This document shows positions 1-10,582 of a DNA stretch of 64,000 nt, piece after piece. Positions within the stretch are counted from its first letter, which is position 1. The number at the start of each line of letters is the position of its first letter. Source of the stretch: Torymus aiolomorphi (Eukaryota > Arthropoda > Insecta > Hymenoptera > Torymidae); the NCBI GenBank assembly GCA_036365515.1, contig CM070874.1, positions 248,369,430 through 248,433,429 on the forward strand, written 5' to 3'. Made by a program: the position numbers and the translations under genes. The notes below the pieces were generated by a model. That model searched no databases. It saw only the letters and a program-made list of their open reading frames with translations, and had not been told where the DNA came from.

Positions 1-190
1 GCCACTTTGCTCCCGTCGGGCGTAAAGAGCCATTTTAGATTTAAGAGGGGCTATTCTCCCGCCGGGAGTAAAGATACGCTTTACTCCCGCCGATCGTAGA
101 GACCCATTTTTACTTCCGCTTGGCGTAAAGAGCCATATTACTTCCGCCGGGTGTAAAGAACCATATCACTTCCGCCGGGCGCACTTTACT
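1..190. repeat. degenerate ~28-bp tandem array, cut by window edge
   Basis: About six imperfect copies of a roughly 28-bp unit with the core CCGCCGGGCGTAAAGA follow one another, each trailed by a short AT-rich spacer such as CCATATTA. The array probably continues to the left of the window. It has no coding potential that I can support. Confidence 0.7.
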
Positions 191-506
191 ATTTTATAGT
201 ATAAGTAAAGCATGTCGACGTAGTCGTTAGTCATAGAAAATATAATTTCGAAAATTAAAAATGAAACTTGAGAAAATCAGCTATCATTTGCTTTTTTTAT
301 AATTATAACATGTTTGTTCCTTCCAAAGTTATGAAAGTTCAAAGTAAAACATCGAAAATATACTGATTAATCCCTAAAATTAAACTGTTTAATTGCAGAC
401 ATATTTTTTATGCACTTTCAATGATCTATTTTAAATATTCATAAGTTTGGAAGGAATCAACATTTTACTTATTATTTTTATCATTAAACAATATTACTTA
501 TGTCGA
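191..506. other. AT-rich non-coding stretch
   Basis: I see no open reading frame of note, repeat structure or regulatory signal in this stretch. Confidence 0.6.
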
Positions 507-700
507 CTGTAATCTAATATTAACTGATAAGAATTTTTTTATAGGTATTACAGTTCAGGTTTTAATTAAGTTTCTATTTCAGATTCTACGGGGGTGATTA
601 TAAACAAGGGTAATCTGACTACCATTAATATTTATAATAATTTAATTTATAAGAATGTAAGACCGATAAAAAATTCTTATCAATTGATATTAGATTACAG
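507..700. mobile_element. short TIR MITE
   Basis: The first 33 bp (507-539, beginning CTGTAATCTAATAT) are the reverse complement of 668-700 with only two mismatches. The interior has no coding capacity. A 194-bp unit with near-perfect terminal inverted repeats fits a non-autonomous DNA transposon. The superfamily is not clear because I could not fix a target-site duplication. Confidence 0.75.
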
Positions 701-1296
701 TTGATATTATTTTTATAATCGAGAAGCATGCTCTTTTCCGTTATTTTATGCGATTTTCCGACTAGATTTGTTATATTACGTTAATTTCACGTTATTTTTA
801 CGTTATATTATGATATTTTATATGAAATTAACGTTTAGTAATGAAAAAAATATCGTAGAATAACATAAAAATAACGTAAAAGCTAATTAAAAATAGTCTT
901 TTCTTACTCGCCCATCCGAAAGTACGTACTGTCGGCCCGCATCTCCGGGCCGAAAGAGAAACTTTCGCATCCTATTTTAGACCAACCGCGCGCTCTGATT
1001 GGCTGCCGAAATTTCCTGACCCGCGGCGCTTCAGCGCCCGCGCGCATGTCCGAGGAAAGATATTGTTCATGTAAAATACTGAATAAAAATATTTAGAAAA
1101 ATATATTGAATGATGCAAAAATTATATTCGTCGATTATGAGGAAAAAGGATATTATACAATGGAAAAATATTCAGCATTAAGTAATATTATCTTTTCCAA
1201 ATATTATTATTCAGTATTTTGCGTAAGTAATACTTAATTTGAGATATTTCGTTAAAAAAATTTTATTGTAGAATTTTTCCAAGAAAACTTCATGTA
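701..1296. other. non-coding; inverted repeat and CCAAT/CpG-rich patch
   Basis: ACGTTAATTTCA (778-789) is exactly inverted at 823-834, and further ACGTTA motifs up to about 893 make this patch fold back on itself. At 900-1060 the composition switches to CpG-rich DNA containing a CTCTGATTGGCTG motif (CCAAT box on the minus strand) and GCGCGC runs. This resembles a promoter patch, but no gene follows that I can recognise. Confidence 0.45.
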
Positions 1297-2260
1297 AGTA
1301 TTGTAACGGGAGGCCTGGAGAAATCTTTTGTAATTCCGCGAACCGAACCCTAGAACACGGTGCCGTCGAGTGCTACTTCTACGCCGAGCACTCGGGGTTG
1401 ATGTTCTCTGGATCCCTGTTTACAAATGTCGAGTTCACGATTGAACTCGACTTTTCCGTGTGCCGGAAAGGGTTAATACTCGCGCTAGCTAGACACGAGG
1501 CGCGGCCACTCAGAATGATCGTCGTCTTGGTTCGACGATCCCGCGGAGGCGGTGGTATCCGGGAGAAGGTTAGGTGAAGGTTAATAAATAACGAGTGGTC
1601 TTGGTTACATTCAAAACTATAACAAGATCTATTCTAAATTATCCTATACAAAATACGCGTCGCGTTGCGCGTTGACAAGAAGGTGGGGGATCCGCCGCTC
1701 GGCGCGGGCGGATCGATGTGATTGTTTTTCGCTGGGCCGGCGATCAAGACACCGGCCGCTTGCCGCTGCGCGCCGAAAATACAAATCAATCGCTGCGCGG
1801 AAAATAGGCGAAGAGTCTTACCGGGAGGGGAGTGCACTCCCCTCGTCGCTCGCTCACGAATCCGCTCCTGCGTCAGGCCTTATCCTTCGGTCGACTTCGG
1901 AGTTTTCAGGCCGAGTCCTAACGTGCAGCGTTCACCTACAGACGCTTCGGACCCCAGGAGTGGCTCGGATTGCTCACGTGCGCTGCTCTTCGTGGTCGGT
2001 ACGTGTACGGGCGCTGCTCTGCACCGGTGAGGACGCACGATACCGTTTTCTTCGCGGACGATCAAATTAACTCGCGTACGCGCGGTTTGACAGCCCGAGA
2101 GAATCTGATTCAAAAAGAATCGGGCGCGACTTAGCAACGGTCAAAGTCGCGCCTGCCCCGCGCGTAGCTAACGCGAATACATCGTCCGAGCGATGTCAAT
2201 ACTCGCTCGAGATATACGAATTCGCGGGAACGAGAGCCTAACGGGTTCGATAGAATACGG
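1297..2260. other. GC/CpG-rich island of unknown origin
   Basis: Nearly 1 kb of CpG-rich sequence stands out from the AT-rich flanks. It starts with TGTAACGGGAGG, which looks like the edge of an LTR, but I find no convincing matching CA end or primer site. Several overlapping frames on both strands are open only because the sequence is GC-rich. It could be an old LTR or a promoter island. Confidence 0.35.
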
Positions 2261-3609
2261 AGGACCGAGATGCTTATCTTGTCCGTATTTTATCTTGGAA
2301 CCTCGTTATAGTATACACTTAAAAAAGTCCTAATTTGTAAACCGAATGTCCACATAACCCTATTTTTATGTTTAAAATACGCTTCCTTCATTAGAATTCT
2401 GAAATAATAATTTTTATTCCGTTGCCTTTCAAATTACACGCAAATTGCACATTAAGAAGGAAGTTAACTAATCTGTACGTTAAGAAAGAAGTTAATTTAA
2501 CTGCTCGGAAAAAGAAAAGTAACATTAGTTGAAAAATGAAAAAAAGGTTATTTTTCTTTGTTACCCTCCCTTTTTTGCCGTGCAAACAAGTCGACCCCTT
2601 TTTTAACACACAGTCAAGTGGACTCCTTTCTGCACTTGTAGCAAAATTAACCTCCTTTGTACCTAGCATTATTTATTTCAATTATTTTCAAATTTATTTT
2701 ATAGGCAATTAGGTCTTACTAAATAAATCGTATTCCCAATTTAGTTATTTTATATCATTTCTATTCCTTTATATAATTCTCAAATTCATAGTATTCAGTA
2801 GAGAAGTAGGTTTATAGGTTAGTACAAGAAATTTACGTATTACCGATTTACTTATTTTGCCATCCATTTATATATAGATGCTCAAAATTCAAAGTGTTTA
2901 ATAGGAGATTAGGCCTAGATTGCTGAATTCCGTCAACCAAGGAACCAATAACCAAAAGCTTGGCAAATATGAAATTGATGTGAAAAATTAATAAGTGGTA
3001 AACTTTTATCCTAAGTTTTATCCAAAGTGGTTCCTCATTTCAAAAAGGTAAATTATTTTTATATTAATGAATCCAACATATTTAAAGATATATAATTAAA
3101 AATTTGTAAAAATCCATAAAAATTTTCAGTTTTCTACACTTTCATTCTACAGTTCATAAAATTGTTATTAGCCGTAAAAGTCTACAAATATAAAATGTAA
3201 GAAAGTTTGCCAAAATGTAAGAATGTGTCAAAAAATGTAAAACAGTATAAAAAAATGTTAAAAATAGTAAAATAGAAACATATTAAAATGTAAATAAAAT
3301 GTAACTTTAAGAAAATATATAAAAACTGCAAGAATGGGTTAAAAAACTGTAAAAAAATTTAAGAACGTGTAAAAAAGGTTTAATAAAGTGTTAATGAATG
3401 TAAAAAAATGTAGAAACACTATAATAAAATGTTAATAACTATTAACAAACTGTAAAAAAATGTTACGTGGGCAGGGTAGAGGACGTGGACGAGGACAAGG
3501 ATGGAAAACAAAACGTATTATCGTGATGAAATTTTATTGATACCATTTTATTGATTTTATTCATAGAGAGATTTACAATTGTATAATAAATATATATTTA
3601 CAATTATAT
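2261..3609. other. AT-rich non-coding stretch
   Basis: Low-complexity A/T-rich DNA with many 'TGTAAAAAAATGT'-like runs around 3190-3460. A short GGACGTGGACGAGGAC run at 3479-3497 could encode glycine-arginine repeats but lies in no usable reading frame. Nothing else is supportable. Confidence 0.5.
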
Positions 3610-3790
3610 AATAAATATGTATTTACAATTTTGTAATACATATTTACAATATGTATATACAATTGTTTCAATTAATCTTTATTAAAAAAATGCATTTTCA
3701 TTGTCAATAAATTTATTTACAATTTTTTCATTTCATTATTAATTCAACATATTTGAATTTTAAAACAATTTTATATATTTACAATTTTTA
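3610..3790. repeat. AT-rich direct repeat, copy 1
   Basis: This stretch shares its order of words with 4820-4962: TATTTACAATTTTGTAATA, then CAATTAATCTTTATTAAAAAA, then ATTGTCAATAAAT, then TTTTAAAACA and TTTATATATTTACAATTTT. The two copies lie in the same orientation about 1.2 kb apart and have diverged by small indels. Confidence 0.65.
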
Positions 3791-4027
3791 TTTACAATTC
3801 TTTAAAAATTGTTTTTATATGTTAGAAAATTATTTGAAATTATTCATAACTCTTTAAAAATTATAAAATGAATGAAAAAAAAAACTTTTGATTTACTCAT
3901 AAAATTAACCAAATATTTTAAAAATAATATAAATAATATAAATAATTAATTGAAATAAAAATTTTAATAGAAAACTATGTTGTATTTAATGTATTAAAAA
4001 ATTAAATAGTTATTTATAATTTTTTAC

Positions 4028-4031
<4 letters not shown>

Positions 4032-4100
<69 letters not shown>
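4032..4100. repeat. (AT)n microsatellite
   Basis: An uninterrupted alternating AT run of about 69 bp. Confidence 0.95.
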
Positions 4101-4101
<1 letters not shown>

Positions 4102-4819
4102 AACATTCATTTGGTTTTTGTTTTCAAACTAAACCTTATTATGTAAATGTCATTTAACAAATCAATGTGTTGAATATCACATATTTTTCAAATTTTAGTT
4201 TTTCAAATTGTTATTTATATTATTATTAAATTTGTGAATACTTTTTAATAAAATTTACCTTATCTATACAGAAGTGAAAAGTGTCATATTTATATATACT
4301 CAACCAAATAACGATTAGCTTAACATTCGTTACATTTCTCAAAAAGATCATTGAAAATGTTCGAAGTTACAATCTAGACATAGTTGTGTATTTGAAATTG
4401 TCTTTAATACAATTATACAATCCAACCACTGAATTCTTCACTTTGAAAGTTACTTGAGACTTTGCCTTTTCGAAGTACCGAAGTCTCGATTTTTGCCAAA
4501 AATAGTATTTGCGATTGGACAAATAGTATAAAATAGTGTGTGGCATAAGTACTTCACTACAAAGTAAAACAAGATTTATTAGTCTATACATGAATAGCAT
4601 AAAAATCTGTTAGAAGTTTGAACAGAGAAGGTAATAAATCTATTATTTAGTTATTTTTCTTCGTTTAACCTATATAATTATATAATTATAATTTACAATA
4701 TTTTACAACTATTTACAATTTTAAAAATATTTACAATATTTATTTACAATTTTTCATTTCTTATTTATGTACAATTATATATGTATTTATAATTTTGTAA
4801 TGAATTTGTATTTACAATT
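4101..4819. other. AT-rich non-coding stretch between the direct repeats
   Basis: No gene or structured repeat seen. The frame open on the minus strand at 4367-4600 has no recognisable protein features. Confidence 0.5.
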
Positions 4820-4962
4820 TTGTAATAAATATGTATTTACAATTTTTTCAATTAATCTTTATTAAAAAATGCAATTTTGCATTGTCAATAAATTTTTTCA
4901 TTTAATTATCAATTTAACATATTTGCATTTTAAAACAGTTTTATATATTTACAATTTTACAT
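4820..4962. repeat. AT-rich direct repeat, copy 2
   Basis: Second copy of the repeat at 3610-3790, same orientation, slightly shorter through loss of a few TATTTACAATT words. Confidence 0.65.
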
Positions 4963-5633
4963 TCATTATTTATTTACATAACAAACATTAAATAAAAATT
5001 TGTTTCGTTTTACAACTATTTACAATTTTAAAATGTATTTACAATATTTATTTATAATTTTACATTTCTTATTTATTCACAATTTTATAATAAATCTTTC
5101 CAGTTTATTTATAATTTATAATTGCGTTTATTTTTTATAATAAAAGTCAAAAGTCAATAGAAGTCAATAAAGCAAAAGCAATAAACTTTGATTTCCGTCT
5201 GCTTTAGGTACTATCAAAACATTAAAAAAACCTCACATATTGTTCCAACGGAAGACATTTACAGAAGTATGTACGCACGATCCAAATTCTTAATCGTATG
5301 TGAGATTTGAGTCGGACTGAAGGAACGTTTGAAGCCATGCTTTCTGTATATTCCGTACTTCAGACCTTCTGACGTCTCACTTATGACTATGCCTTTAAAC
5401 ATATAGGTAGTGTCACATAAGGTTTATTATGGTGTTTAAAGGAACGCGTTTACAGGAGTGTATACATAAACCAATTGCTTATAACTAACGTGCACGTAAC
5501 ACGCTTACTTCTCTCATTAGTCGGGAGCGGGATTCCACGTGTTCAAATACAATATGTTTGCCGCTAAATTTCAAGAATGACTAATTAAATAGTTGCCATT
5601 TTTTTGCAAATGACCCATGTATATAAAATAAAG
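4963..5633. other. AT-rich non-coding stretch
   Basis: More TATTTACAATTT words up to about 5100, then ordinary non-coding sequence. I see no gene here. Confidence 0.5.
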
Positions 5634-5970
5634 TAATTGGTTATAGTTACATATCAAAGAAAATTATGATGAATTGGTAATTGGTTATAGTTACATATCA
5701 AAGAAAATTATGGTGAATATAATACCATTAATAATTTTCTGTTTCTTTGCTTACATTTTTTACATAATAAAAGATGTTTATCGTTAGAATTTTTTTTACA
5801 ATTTTTTTTGGCAGTAATATTTTAAATAAATTTCTAATTTATTTAAAATATGCACTCAAAGATATTTAAAATATCAATCATTAAATAGTTTCCGTCTTTC
5901 ACAAATGCCATATCAAAGAAAATTATGATGAATATAATACCATTAACAATTTTCTTATCCTTTGATATTG
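5634..5970. repeat. 44-bp tandem duplication with a related copy downstream
   Basis: TAATTGGTTATAGTTACATA followed by TCAAAGAAAATTATGRTGAA occurs at 5634 and again at 5678, giving a 44-bp period. A third, partial copy (CATATCAAAGAAAATTATGA) is at 5905-5925. In the last two copies TATCAAAGAAAATT is followed by AATTTTC plus a CTTTG word, so each can fold into a small hairpin. Confidence 0.7.
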
Positions 5971-6239
5971 ACAATTACTTTATCAAAATGACAAGTCAGG
6001 GCAATGAAGAAATGGAAAGTAATAAACTTTTATTCTATAAAATTAGAAATTTTTAAACATAAATTTAAATATAAAATAAACAGTTGTTTGAGAATGCCAT
6101 AATTTTTAATGAGGACATGCTGTGGGTGTTTACAAATAAATTGAGAGCCAAACACTTTAATAAATTAAATTTCAGTATATTATAAAACTGTCTATAAACT
6201 TAACTCTATTACATAAATTGGTTGAATATTACAAAAGCT

Positions 6240-7190
6240 TGGTTGAGTATCTGAGTGTTACAAGTTTATGTTTGAGTGTATGAGTGTTACAAAGATTATG
6301 TTTGAGTGTTTCTATGTGAGTGAGATTTCAGAGAATTGCTGAGTTTGAATTAGTAAATTCCGTTGAGTTTACTGCTAGCATAAATACACACAATGAATGT
6401 TATTGATTTCTTGTGGTTGAGACTTGACAAGAATTATATGTGCAGAGTACTTCATATGAGATTACTGCTTGCTTGAGTCATCAAAATGGCTGTGTGTAGG
6501 TGTGTGTGTGAGTTTACCTTAGCTTCATAGAAATTATATTAATTTGGAGAAGAATGAGGAAGCCGGTTGAATCACACAGTCCATAGAGATGAAGCCAATT
6601 GAGTTGTAACCGCAGATGAGTTATAGCAAGCGAGAAGAGTTGTACCCAGTGAGAAGAGTTGTAGCCAGTGAGAGGAGCCAGTGAAACAGGAGAGTTGGTA
6701 AAAGCCAGTTGAGCACCGCCAGTTGAGTCTTGCGTAACGGTTACCGAGAGTGGTTGCCTCATGGCTAGCTAGAGGCAGCGAGCCGGTGAGATTATGCCAT
6801 GTCAGAAGCTGCCGTGTGAGAAGCACTGCCGTATGAAAGCACTGCCGTATGAGAAGTTCCGTTTGAGAGATACAGCTGACTGAGAGTATGCCGTGTAAAA
6901 GTCCATGCGGCCTCGTTGCGAGCACGCCGTATGTACATTGAGAGAGCGAGAGAGAGCGGCCTCGTGTCGAGCACGCTTCACTACCGAACAGTGAGAGCCG
7001 CTTTGTATGAGTAGATGCCGTGTGAGAAAATATGCCTCTATGTATGAGGAGCTGCCGTGTGAGATGATCCGCTGAATGAGACGAGAGTCCGAGTATGAGG
7101 CACCATACTAGTCACCATGCAGCCTCGCAGCGAGCACACTGTAGACTATACCGGGTCGGGGTGAGAACTGCTGCCGTTTTAGTAGCAGCC
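6240..7190. repeat. degenerate minisatellite-like block with TGCCGTRTGAGAAG words
   Basis: Short words recur many times: TGCCGTGTGAGAA or TGCCGTATGAGAA (6820-7060), GTTGTARCCAGTGAGA (6640-6680), GGCCTCGTTGCGAGCACGC and two variants (6908, 6958, 7120), and TGAGTGTTACA (6250-6300). The spacing is irregular. Overlapping open frames on the minus strand read the same repeats in different phases and share no recognisable domain, so I do not call them genes. The block may be an old tandem repeat or the body of an unknown element. Confidence 0.5.
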
Positions 7191-7199
7191 GCAGACTGA

Positions 7200-7465
7200 G
7201 TTTTACAAAGAGTGAGCACTTCCGTCTTCTTGGCCTTCACGATTCACTTCGCGAATCAAATCACAATCTCTCTCACATTTGCATGTGAGAGAGCGAGAGA
7301 GACCGAAACAGCGCGAATTCACCTTGTGAATCAGTGTAGTGTCTCGGCTGTTTCGCCGAGAGGCCGCGAGGTGCTGCCGAGCCGTGGCAGCGCCGCGAGT
7401 CGCACCGAGCTGAGCATAACCGCGGGAATTCAAATTACTGAATTCCCAAACAACAGTCATAGATT
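7200..7465. other. GC-rich patch with several perfect small hairpins
   Basis: Contains GATTCACTTCGCGAATC, CTCTCTCACATTTGCATGTGAG and CTCGGCTGTTTCGCCGAG, three hairpin-forming words within 150 bp. Open frames on both strands mirror each other. No protein is recognisable. Confidence 0.4.
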
Positions 7466-8340
7466 ACATTGAATATGAAGAAAAATTTTTTGAATATATG
7501 AAACGTTTGGAACCATGTAATATGGAGCAATTAAATAACAATTTCAAGAAATTAAATTTACGCTCTATTAATATAAAAAAACAAACAAAAGAAAAAGTAA
7601 AAAAGTATAAAAAATATTATAATATGTAATTGAAAATCAAGTATAACGTTGAAAGAATGTTGATTCGAGATTTATACCTCGCAAAACGATCGAAAACCGA
7701 ACGAATCGCTTAAATTAGATTAAGAATAATATCTAATAAATAAGTAAGAGCAATAAGTATAACATTTAATAAATATTCAACATTATAACGTTATATTCAA
7801 TATCAAAATGTTAAAAAAGAAGAAATTAAAAAATAATTTTTACACTATTATATATAGTTATGTATCATATTTTGTGTACCTTTTTTTGACCAGTTTGAAA
7901 TATGATATTTCCATTGAGAAACAAAGATACATACAAATATATAATAATATATTGACTTTGTCAGTCATATATACCCTTTAATTTAAAAGTAACTAAATAT
8001 TCTTGAATTATTTTATCACACTAAAATTATTAAAATAGAAAAATAATTTTTAGAAAAATCTACATTCTAAAAAATTTATATTTTTATATTGTTCTGTTCA
8101 TTGATGGTAACAAATTTATATTAAATAGGATTGTGTCAGCCTTTTCGCCTTATTTTCTAAAGCTTATTTCATAGCTGATGTGTGGCAATCAACTTTAAAA
8201 GGCCAATCAAGAAATATTTTTGGATCTTTTAAAGTGTAAGGTTTTTTCAAAAAGTAATATTTTTCTTTTTCCTATAATACATTGAATTTCATCTATTTTC
8301 ATATAGGTATTCTACGATTCCTCATATTTGATATAATAAA
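7466..8340. other. AT-rich region upstream of Helitron 1, with two short open stretches
   Basis: An open frame of about 60 codons ends at 7629 and is rich in lysine and tyrosine. Another open stretch runs from about 8127 to 8240 and ends at GTGTAAGG, a plausible splice donor, with TTTTCATATAG (8298-8308) as a possible acceptor before the OTU segment. Either could be a 5' exon of the Helitron gene. The Helitron 5' end (TC after A) cannot be placed by eye. Confidence 0.3.
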
Positions 8341-8620
8341 ATGAATAAGATCTCAAAAAGAATTATAAAACATAAAATGAAACCAGAGGGTAACTGTCTT
8401 TTCCGAGCATTTGCAGAATTTTTATTTAGTGATCAAGAGCAACATAGACAAATTCGATTGAAATTAGTGGATAAGTGATGGGATAGTTTATGAATCTTTT
8501 GTATTAGGAGACAATTCTTACAACACAATAATTACTGATTCAAATTCTTACAAACTACATGTCTACTAATGGTAGTTTTGGTGGAGAAGTTGAGATTGCT
8601 GCTTTTGTTAGTATTTATGT
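8341..8620 (+). pseudogene. OTU-type cysteine protease segment of Helitron 1, broken
   Basis: The frame starting at 8341 contains EGNCLFRAFAEF (about 8386-8420), the active-site block of OTU deubiquitinases around the catalytic cysteine, followed by a QHRQIRLKLV helix. It stops with TGA at 8476. The matching C-terminal OTU block (NGSFGGEVEIAAF, preceding the Y/H region) reappears in a second frame after 8559, so at least two frame changes lie in between. OTU domains are known passengers of many animal Helitron proteins. Here the C-terminal OTU block runs directly into a Cys-rich Helitron N-terminal segment (CSNCSAVF), suggesting an internal deletion. The assignment is firm for the family; activity is excluded in this copy. 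Confidence 0.75.
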
Positions 8621-10582
8621 ATGCTCTAATTGTTCTGCAGTTTTTTGCGAAACAGAATTTTCAAAAAAAAGTTGTTGTCATAACGGAAAAGTTATTTTAC
8701 CTCCTTTATCAGAGTATAACGAAGATTTGAAAGAACTTCTGTATGACAAAAAATTTAAAGAACTAATCCGTTATTACAATAATAAATACTCATTTGCGAG
8801 TTTCAATGCTACAGTAATTAACAATAAAAATAAAGGAGTTTATAATTTAAAAATCCAAGGCCAAGTTTGTCATACATCTCCGAAATCAGTTATCGTTGAA
8901 TCTAATCAACATCCTCAAAATGGTCAAATTTACATTTATGATGAGTATACAGCAAATCAGTTAAGATTGAAAAATAACAAAGCATTATTAGAAGAACATT
9001 TCACAATATTAAATAGAATATTAAATGACAACCCATATGCAAAAAAATACAAGCATTTATATGAATTATCGAAAAATACTCAAATTCCTCAATACAAGTT
9101 ATATTTTGTTCGAAATATAAAATTGAACCAAAATGTTTATAGTAAACCAAAAACTGCGGAATGTGCCGCTTTAATTATTTCACGAGAAGGAGAAATTCCA
9201 TCATCTTTTGATTTGTGTATTTATCCAAGAAATCCGGATAACAGTACATCACATATTTTCATACATAAGTTATCTCATCATTCGGATCCGATGGTATTTC
9301 CTATTTTATTTCCTTCAGGAGACTTACGATGGAATCCCGATTTACATGAAAATTCAGAAAATAATAAAAGATTGACTGCTTTGCAATATTATTCAAACCG
9401 AATTAATTATCGGCCAGGACCAATTTTCAATCCAATTTTATGTAGTGGACGATTGACTCAACAATACATAATACATGCATATATAGTCATAGAAAGTACA
9501 AGAATGGATTATTTTAGACAAAATGAAGGAAAATTAAGAGTTGCATGTTATCAAGGGTTATTAGATCATGTTGGAAAAAATGCTTCAAATAAATCAAAAA
9601 ATTTCGAGAACAAAGAACGTTTGGGACATCTTTTTATTTTACCATCAACTCATTTTGGTAGTCCTAGATATATGCATCAATTATATCAAGATGCAATGGC
9701 TATAAATAGAGCTGTTGGAAGACCTGATTTATTTATTACTGTAACGTGTAATCCAAATTGGCCGGAACTTAAAAGAGTAGTATCAAACTTCCCTCAAGGA
9801 ACCACATGTAATGATATTCCTAATTTAACAGCAAGATTATTTAATACTAAATTACGAGCAATTTTAGCAGATATTTTAAGTGGAAATATTCTTGGCGAAA
9901 TATTGGCATATATTTACAATTGAATTTCAAAAAATAGGATTACCTCATGCTCATTTATTATTTGTCTTAAATTATGAAAACAAATTATTGAATCCACAAG
10001 ACATTGATAAATATGTGAGTGCTGAAATTCCAAATGATGAGATTCCAAAGAATTACAAGCATTAGTTATCAAACACATGTTGCATTGTTCCCATACAGAA
10101 AATTCCCTCTGTTATAACAAGGAGAAATATGTTTGTTCGAAAAACTATCCGAAAGAATTCAGTGATTTTACACATTTTGACAAAAATGGATTTCCCCAAT
10201 ATAAACGAAGAAATAATTTAAATAGTTATACATACAATTCAAAAGTAAATGGTGAAATAGTGAAAGTAGATAATTCAATGGTAGTTCCTTACAATCCTAC
10301 ACTTTTGAAAAATATCAATGTCATATAAATTGCGAAATATCTTATTCGGTCATGTCTATCAAATATCTTTATAAATATATTCATAAAGGGTTTGACAAAG
10401 CATATGTAAGTGTATCGAAAAAAAATTCTGATACAGATCAATGTGAAATATATGATGAAATTACTAACTATCTTAATGGGAGATATGTTAGTCCAATAGA
10501 AGCAGCATGGAGAATAGAAGAATTACCATTGTCAGGAAGGTCACACACAATTATTCGTTTAGCTATTCATACGGAAAATTAA
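8559..10582 (+). pseudogene. Helitron 1 Rep (HUH endonuclease) region, frameshifted
   Basis: The first 454-codon frame (8559-9923) carries the Helitron-like N domain: a Cys pair with a CCHNGKV segment, HSDPMVFPILFPSGD, the DHVGKN region and TVTCNPNWPEL. The reading frame then shifts near 9915. The HUH motif PHAH lies at about 9943-9954 (frame 9880-10065), another segment follows at 10077-10328, and the two-tyrosine motif KYLYKYIHKG is at 10358-10390. EAAWRIEELPLSGRSH after it matches the block that normally closes Rep. In the family the HUH pair binds metal and the tyrosines cut and join DNA ends during rolling-circle transfer. At least three frameshifts inactivate it. Confidence 0.85.

Noticed and set aside
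1634..2137. Four overlapping frames in the CpG-rich island
   Set aside because: Composition effect; all frames are similarly open and no domain is recognisable.
1297..2309. LTR from TGTAACGGGAGG to CTCGTTATA
   Set aside because: The end is not TG...CA-consistent, no primer site follows, and the similarity of the ends is weak.
3470..3545. Short Gly-Arg-rich reading (RG repeats) as a nuclear protein tail
   Set aside because: Fewer than 25 codons, no upstream frame, AT-rich non-coding context.
5634..5970. Regularly spaced repeats as a possible CRISPR array
   Set aside because: Only two to three units, no conserved spacers, and the genome is eukaryotic.
6514..6974. Minus-strand frames of 60-117 codons
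   Set aside because: They read the same word repeats in different phases.
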